From an uncultured Ruegeria sp. (GTDB taxonomy: Bacteria; Pseudomonadota; Alphaproteobacteria; Rhodobacterales; Rhodobacteraceae), in contig NZ_CANMFF010000003.1 in NCBI RefSeq assembly GCF_947497005.1, forward strand, positions 62,001 through 126,000: a stretch of DNA of 64,000 bases. The letters are read 5' to 3'. Positions 59,827 to 64,000 of this stretch are shown here, piece by piece. Under the pieces are notes generated by a model. It saw only the letters and a program-made list of their open reading frames with translations, was not told the origin of the DNA and made no database searches. The position numbers and the translations under genes were made by a program. The stretch's first letter is position 1. The number at the start of each line of letters is the position of its first letter.

Positions 59827-61227
59827 ATGAATCAAAGACCGGACCCAACCTTTTATCCATCCGCCAAATTGGCCATGGATGGGCCAGTTGAAACGCTTGC
59901 TTTCACGTTGATGCTAAGCCCGGATTTTTCACAGCCCGACGGGCTGGCGGTTGTGAATGTCGATCCAAACTCTGACGACTATGGAAAGATAGTGCATCAA
60001 GTCATTATGCCCGAAAAAGGCGATGAGTTTCATCACTTTGGATGGAATGCATGTTCGTCATCCTTGTCACCACTCAGCGGGCATGCGTTTCTGGAACGGC
60101 GTTATCTGATCATCCCGGGTATTCGCTCCAGCCGGATTTACATCATCGATGTAAAGAACCCGCTTGAAGCGAAAATCCACAAGATCATCGAACCCGAGGA
60201 AGTGTTTGCAAAGACGGGGTATTCTCGACCACATACTATCCATTGCGGGCCAGAGGGCATCTATGTCAGCACCCTTGGCGGCGGCGGTAAAGACGGCACT
60301 GACGGCCCCCCCGGTATCTTCATCATGGATTGCGAAAGCTTCGAGATCATTGGTCGTTACGAGATCGAGCGCGGCGTGCAGGACAAACACTATGATTTCT
60401 GGTGGAACTTGCCGCGGGATTACATGGTCAGCTCGGAATGGGGCTTGCCGCCGCAGTTTGAAAACGGAATCGTGGCCGAAGACCTGCTGTCCAACAAATA
60501 TGGGCACAGCATCCATTTCTGGAACCTTCGCAATCGGACGAACATTCAGACCATCGATCTTGGTGAGAACCATCAGATGGCGCTGGAAATCCGGCCGGCC
60601 CATGACCCGGTCAAGCAATACGGGTTCTGTGGAGTCGTGGTGGACACGACAAATCTGCAGGGTGCGATCTTCACGTGGTGGCGCAATGACGATGGAACCT
60701 TTGAAGCCAAGAAAACCATAACCATCGATCCTCAACCTGCGGATCCGGACGATCTGCCAGAGTTGTTGAAAGGGTTCTCGGCTGTACCACCGCTGGTCAC
60801 AGATATCGACCTGAGCCTCGACGACAGGTATCTGTATGTCGCCTGCTGGGGCACGGGTGAGATGCATCAATACGATGTGTCCGATCCTATGAACCCTACC
60901 CTTGCCGGTAAGGTCGAGATTGGCGGTATCGTCAAAAAGACCAAACACCCTAATGGCCAGACCTTTGGTTACGGCCCGCAAATGGTTGAAATCAGCCGCG
61001 ATGGCAAACGTGTCTACTGGACCAATTCTCTGTATTCTACGTGGGATGATCAATTCTATCCCGGCGAAGGTGGTGCGGCGATGGTCAAGGCGGACGTCGG
61101 AGAGAATGGCGGCCTGACGCTGGATCCGAAGTTCTGGGTTGAGTTCCCGAAAGGCTATCGCTCGCACCAGATCCGGCTAGAGGGTGGTGACTGTTCAACC
61201 GACAGTTTCTGCTACCCGTCGGTCTGA
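59827..61227 (+). CDS. mtoX: SELENBP1/SBP56-family protein, candidate methanethiol oxidase
   Basis: The 466-residue beta-propeller protein is colinear with human SELENBP1: HHFGWNACSSSLS near 72, RSSRIYIIDVKNPL near 101, DKHYDFWWNLPRDYMVSSEWG near 188, PLVTDIDLSLDDRYLYVACW near 330 and QIRLEGGDCSTD at the end. Bacterial members (MtoX) oxidise methanethiol to formaldehyde, sulfide and peroxide, using copper in Hyphomicrobium. The CSSC motif of SELENBP1 reads CSSS here. No signal peptide is seen. ATG 59827 follows GGGAGGACG. Confidence 0.83.
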   Translation: MNQRPDPTFYPSAKLAMDGPVETLAFTLMLSPDFSQPDGLAVVNVDPNSDDYGKIVHQVIMPEKGDEFHHFGWNACSSSLSPLSGHAFLERRYLIIPGIRSSRIYIIDVKNPLEAKIHKIIEPEEVFAKTGYSRPHTIHCGPEGIYVSTLGGGGKDGTDGPPGIFIMDCESFEIIGRYEIERGVQDKHYDFWWNLPRDYMVSSEWGLPPQFENGIVAEDLLSNKYGHSIHFWNLRNRTNIQTIDLGENHQMALEIRPAHDPVKQYGFCGVVVDTTNLQGAIFTWWRNDDGTFEAKKTITIDPQPADPDDLPELLKGFSAVPPLVTDIDLSLDDRYLYVACWGTGEMHQYDVSDPMNPTLAGKVEIGGIVKKTKHPNGQTFGYGPQMVEISRDGKRVYWTNSLYSTWDDQFYPGEGGAAMVKADVGENGGLTLDPKFWVEFPKGYRSHQIRLEGGDCSTDSFCYPSV

Positions 61228-61240
61228 GTTGGACGTTCTG

Positions 61241-61894
61241 ATGACATCAACGGCCGGCCTGTGGCTGGCCGTTGTTCTCAGCGGTGCCTATCATGGTCTG
61301 AACCCGGGAATGGGCTGGCCGCTGGCAGTATCCTCGGCATTGATGGAACAACGCCAATCGGCTCTTTGGCGGGCGTTGGCTGCCTTGGCAGGTGGACACT
61401 TCGTGGCCATGCTGGGGGTTCTTCTACCCTTCGCGCTTATGGCAGTTCTCGTTGATTACCAAGAGGAAATTCGCATTGGCGCGTCACTGGTCGTTATCGG
61501 GATGGGGTTGTTCATCGCTATAACGCGTCGGCACCCCCGTTTCCTGTCTCGTGTCCCGCCCAGCAAACTGGCGCTCTGGTCGTTTCTGGTGGCACTGGCG
61601 CATGGGGCCGCGCTCATGCTTGTACCGATCTATCTCGGCCTGTGTGAGCTGGATGAACTGGACGCAGGGCATCGGGCAATTTCTCAGATCATGACAACAA
61701 ACGGGCTGCTCGTTCTAGGTGTCGCAGCGTTACACACATTCGCCATGATACTAGGCGGAGGATTTCTGGCTTTTGCAGTCTATCGCTGGCTGGGCCTGCA
61801 ATTCCTGTCGCGCAGTTGGTTCAATCTGGAATTCATCTGGGCCCTGAGCCTCATTCTGGTCGGAAGTCTTGGTCTTTGGTCCGCACTCGGCTGA
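61241..61894 (+). CDS. NicO/HupE-like integral membrane protein
   Basis: The 217-residue protein has about six helices. The N-terminal LSGAYHGLNPGMGWPLAVSSAL, with His and Pro in the first helix, resembles the first metal-binding motif of NicO-type Ni/Co transporters and the related cytochrome-biogenesis-like membrane proteins. A second His region is FLVALAHGAALMLVPIYLG near 115. It begins 13 bp after mtoX and may import or export a metal for it. The exact family is not certain. Confidence 0.62.
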   Translation: MTSTAGLWLAVVLSGAYHGLNPGMGWPLAVSSALMEQRQSALWRALAALAGGHFVAMLGVLLPFALMAVLVDYQEEIRIGASLVVIGMGLFIAITRRHPRFLSRVPPSKLALWSFLVALAHGAALMLVPIYLGLCELDELDAGHRAISQIMTTNGLLVLGVAALHTFAMILGGGFLAFAVYRWLGLQFLSRSWFNLEFIWALSLILVGSLGLWSALG

Positions 61895-61953
61895 CCTTGT
61901 ACTTTGATTTGAAACGCGCTTTGTCTGCATCGAAACAACTGCGGAGCATCAGA

Positions 61954-62604
61954 ATGCAAGACCGAACGCGTCCGACCGAATTACTGCGCCAGGGCAAAAT
62001 CGACGATTGGCAGGCCGCCACGACCCACCCGTTTACACGCGAACTGGCCGATGGAACGCTGCCAGAGGACAAGATGCGCTGGTACCTGCAGCAGGACTAT
62101 CAATTCGTCGACGGTTTCGTGCGCCTTTTGGCCAGTGCCATCGCGCATGCACCAACCCTGGCAGACAGCGTTCCGGCGGCGCAGTTTCTAGCTGTGATCA
62201 CTGGCCCCGAGAACACCTATTTCCTGCGCGCGCTGGAGGCTTTGGGCACGGAACCCAGTACCGAACCCGCGCCTGCCACAGAGGCGTTTCAGAACCTGAT
62301 GGCCGAGGCCGTGACCTCTGGCCGCTATCAGAACATGCTGGCGGTGCTGGTCGTGGCCGAATGGGTCTATCTGAGTTGGGCCAGCCCGGAAAATCCTCCC
62401 AAAGACTGCCTGCCCTTCTGGTTTGCGGAATGGATCACATTACATGCGGGCGAAGGATTTGAAGGCGTGGTCGAGTATCTGCGTGGACAGCTTGACCAGG
62501 TTTGGCCAACACTGGACGCGACCGAGCGAGCCGAAGTTACACGGCTGTTCCATCGCGCTGTAGAACTGGAACGTGATTTCTTTGACGCCGCCTACGCGGC
62601 CTGA
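61954..62604 (+). CDS. TenA family protein without the usual catalytic cysteine
   Basis: The 216-residue helical protein has the TenA features WYLQQDYQFVDGFVRLL near 44 and the conserved Glu in ELERDFFDAAY near the end. The Cys-containing segment of TenA_C thiaminases reads VVAEWVYLSWAS here (near 137), with no Cys. It therefore fits the TenA_E-like branch, whose function in thiamine salvage is less clear. It lies 59 bp after the NicO-like gene in the same direction. Confidence 0.78.
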   Translation: MQDRTRPTELLRQGKIDDWQAATTHPFTRELADGTLPEDKMRWYLQQDYQFVDGFVRLLASAIAHAPTLADSVPAAQFLAVITGPENTYFLRALEALGTEPSTEPAPATEAFQNLMAEAVTSGRYQNMLAVLVVAEWVYLSWASPENPPKDCLPFWFAEWITLHAGEGFEGVVEYLRGQLDQVWPTLDATERAEVTRLFHRAVELERDFFDAAYAA

Positions 62605-62619
62605 GCCAGGGGGGCCGGT

Positions 62620-62982
62620 ATGGTCGCAACTTTGAACGTTATCGCCGCTTTGCTAACTGTCGGTTTCGGAGCGTTTGGTTTTCTGGCGCCTGCCCATACG
62701 GCCCAGGCGCTGGATCTGGCCCCCACCAACAGCACCATGGGCCTGTCCGAGATGCGTGCGTCCGTTGGCGGGCTTTTTGTCGTGACAGGAATTGCGGTTC
62801 TGTGGCTGAACAACCCAATGGCATATGTCATGCTTGGCGTTGTCTATTCCGGGGCGGCGCTGGGTCGGTTTGTATCTGTCGCATTGGACAACCCGCCTTT
62901 GACCAAGGCGCTGACCTTTGGGGGAATCGAATTGGTTCTGGCCGTCTGGTTGATCGCAGCGAACTTCAACAAAGCGGCTTAA
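62620..62982 (+). CDS. DUF4345 domain-containing membrane protein
   Basis: The 120-residue protein has four hydrophobic segments and the DUF4345 pattern with MGLSEMRASVGGLFVVTGIAVLW near residue 40. Function is unknown. It starts 15 bp after the TenA-like gene and is the last gene of the rightward arm before ssrA. Confidence 0.75.
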   Translation: MVATLNVIAALLTVGFGAFGFLAPAHTAQALDLAPTNSTMGLSEMRASVGGLFVVTGIAVLWLNNPMAYVMLGVVYSGAALGRFVSVALDNPPLTKALTFGGIELVLAVWLIAANFNKAA

Positions 62983-63022
62983 TAGACTGTAATCATTCGA
63001 TGTGGTGCAATTTATTCTGAGT

Positions 63023-63051
63023 TTGCATCCGCCTGTCACCTCACCTATATA
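63023..63051 (+). promoter_or_regulatory. Predicted promoter of ssrA
   Basis: TTGCAT (63023-63028) and TATATA (63046-63051) are separated by 17 bp. Transcription would begin near 63058, at the start of the acceptor piece. Confidence 0.75.
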
Positions 63052-63057
63052 AGAAGA

Positions 63058-63398
63058 GTCCTTCGGGACTATGGACATAAACGCGCTCGTAATAAGCGGA
63101 TCGGACCCGGGGGCGGTACCCGGCGGCTCCACCATATACCTTCTGAAGGCATCCGTCGTTTGGGGATCACTTTCAGAATCGGGGGGCCGAAATAGGATCG
63201 ACGAACGTCTAAAGGGGTTAGCTTTGTCTCGGCTGTCTGCCACCGTTACCGGCGAAAATAGTACAATTGCAAACGACAATCGTGCTCCGGTTGCAGTTGC
63301 TGCGTAAGCAGTAGCAAGACCGAAACTTAAGTCCTTGCGCCTAGCCGCGTAAGGCGGGGTTCGCAGGTACCTGGCAACAGAAACCTGCATTTCTTCCG
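63058..63398 (+). ncRNA. ssrA: tmRNA, circularly permuted two-piece form
   Basis: The gene has the alphaproteobacterial permuted order. The acceptor piece comes first and ends CGGCTCC-A-CCA (63124-63134). A loop to be removed follows (about 63135-63182). The coding piece then starts GGGGCCG at 63183, pairing with the acceptor piece. The tag reading frame starts at GCA 63269 and ends at TAA 63305-63307, giving ANDNRAPVAVAA. A 3' pseudoknot region with GCAGGT/ACCTGC ends near 63395. Ends are approximate. Confidence 0.93.
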
Positions 63399-63491
63399 TA
63401 CATGTCTGATTTTATTTCCAACCTCTGAACAGATTCAGAGTTTGTTCACTCCTTTTTGCCATCTTGCCAATGCTTGGACAGGAGAACTGGG

Positions 63492-63923
63492 ATGACAAAT
63501 TCAGAGATACTCAGAACGTGGTATTCCGAAGTTTGGGAAAACGGAAATACCGAAATGGTCGATCAGTTTTTTGCGCCGGAAACGATGGCCGAAGGGTTGA
63601 TTCCTGAAATGCAGGTGGGTGCGGATGATTTCCGTGATTTGGTCACGGCCTTTCGTCATATCCTTGGTGACATCAAGGTAGACCTGCCCAAAATCATCGA
63701 GAACGGAGACTGGGTGTCAGCCATCCTGCACGTGTGCACGTTCCGGGCGGACAATGGTGCCCCGTTGGAAGTGACGGGACAGGTCATGGCACGGTTCAAA
63801 GACCACAAAATGGTCGAAGCCTACAATCACTTCGATTTCATCTCGTTTTTCGAGGAATTGGGTCAGTTCCCTTCAGACACCCTGCCCGTTTGCATGACCG
63901 GGCAAAGGCTGGACTGGGCCTGA
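63492..63923 (+). CDS. SnoaL-like ester cyclase-family protein
   Basis: The 143-residue protein has the SnoaL/NTF2-like cone fold: RTWYSEVWENGNTEMVDQFFAPE near 9-31, DFRDLVTAFRHILGD near 49 and a late AYNHFDFISFFEELGQ. Members are polyketide cyclases or unknown small-molecule enzymes. No catalytic residues can be assigned firmly. GGAG precedes the ATG at 63492; the frame opens 12 codons earlier. Downstream to 64000 I see no gene. Confidence 0.75.
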   Translation: MTNSEILRTWYSEVWENGNTEMVDQFFAPETMAEGLIPEMQVGADDFRDLVTAFRHILGDIKVDLPKIIENGDWVSAILHVCTFRADNGAPLEVTGQVMARFKDHKMVEAYNHFDFISFFEELGQFPSDTLPVCMTGQRLDWA

Positions 63924-64000
63924 ACCCAAAGCAATCTTGACCCCAACGGCGCTTGCACGCTAGCAAGAGCCATGGGGTAAAATTGCGAACGCCCCGTGAG

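Noticed and set aside
60067..61167. A 366-codon leftward open frame
   Set aside because: It is antisense to the SBP56-family gene, whose frame matches SELENBP1 along its whole length.
63071..63307. A 78-codon open frame ending in ANDNRAPVAVAA
   Set aside because: It runs through the acceptor piece, loop and coding piece of the permuted tmRNA. Only the final 12 codons are translated, as the proteolysis tag.

Overview
The window is about 64 kb of a marine alphaproteobacterial chromosome, almost certainly from the Roseobacter group (Rhodobacteraceae). Signs of this are a circularly permuted tmRNA gene whose tag ends in AVAA, the CtrA/SciP/ChpT regulators, an olsBA pair for ornithine lipids, a DMSP demethylase (dmdA) next to acuI, and LpxI in place of LpxH. 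Most genes are core housekeeping genes. I see no phage, insertion sequence or CRISPR array.

Layout. 0-4.3 kb: small metabolic genes and aroQ coupled to a solo LuxR-type regulator. 4.5-8.5 kb: rpsB-tsf and olsB-olsA. 8.5-14.7 kb: chpT facing proA, then the leftward series obgE-proB-proA, a GNAT/LysE pair and rplU-rpmA. 14.9-17.5 kb: two tandem DUF2059 secreted proteins, tRNA-Ser(CGA) and an Ala-rich membrane-anchored coiled-coil protein. 17.7-25.4 kb: an MDR reductase, then a branched-chain-type ABC transporter operon with an acyl-CoA synthetase between livF and the binding-protein gene. 25.4-34.8 kb: rplM-rpsI, a MocR regulator facing a DUF1127 gene, a thioesterase, an enoyl-CoA hydratase-like protein lacking both catalytic glutamates, trmFO, gluQRS, hisI, a NifU-like protein and a MarC protein.

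34.8-40.8 kb holds a 40-residue membrane peptide gene preceded by an array of four GAAC elements that includes an alphaproteobacterial-type LexA box, then recG and ligA, and then ctrA and sciP. A strong hairpin covers the ligA start codon. 40.9-54.5 kb carries mnmA followed by a long leftward envelope series: frr-uppS-cdsA-dxr-rseP-(42-aa membrane peptide)-bamA-ompH-fabZ-lpxA-lpxI-lpxB. lpxD and pyrH are missing from their common positions.

54.6-63.0 kb is the most distinctive region. Leftward, DUF2182-DUF1326-DinB-dmdA-acuI look like one operon. Rightward, a GntR/FadR-type regulator is followed by a SELENBP1/SBP56-family protein (candidate methanethiol oxidase), a NicO-like membrane protein, a TenA-like protein and a DUF4345 protein. 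The 88-bp gap between the two arms carries a duplicated GTCAGAC element, a likely shared operator. The likely logic is that DmdA starts the route that releases methanethiol from DMSP, the SBP56 protein oxidises methanethiol, AcuI removes toxic acryloyl-CoA, and the DUF2182/DUF1326/NicO-like proteins may supply or handle the metal. The window ends with ssrA and a SnoaL-like protein.
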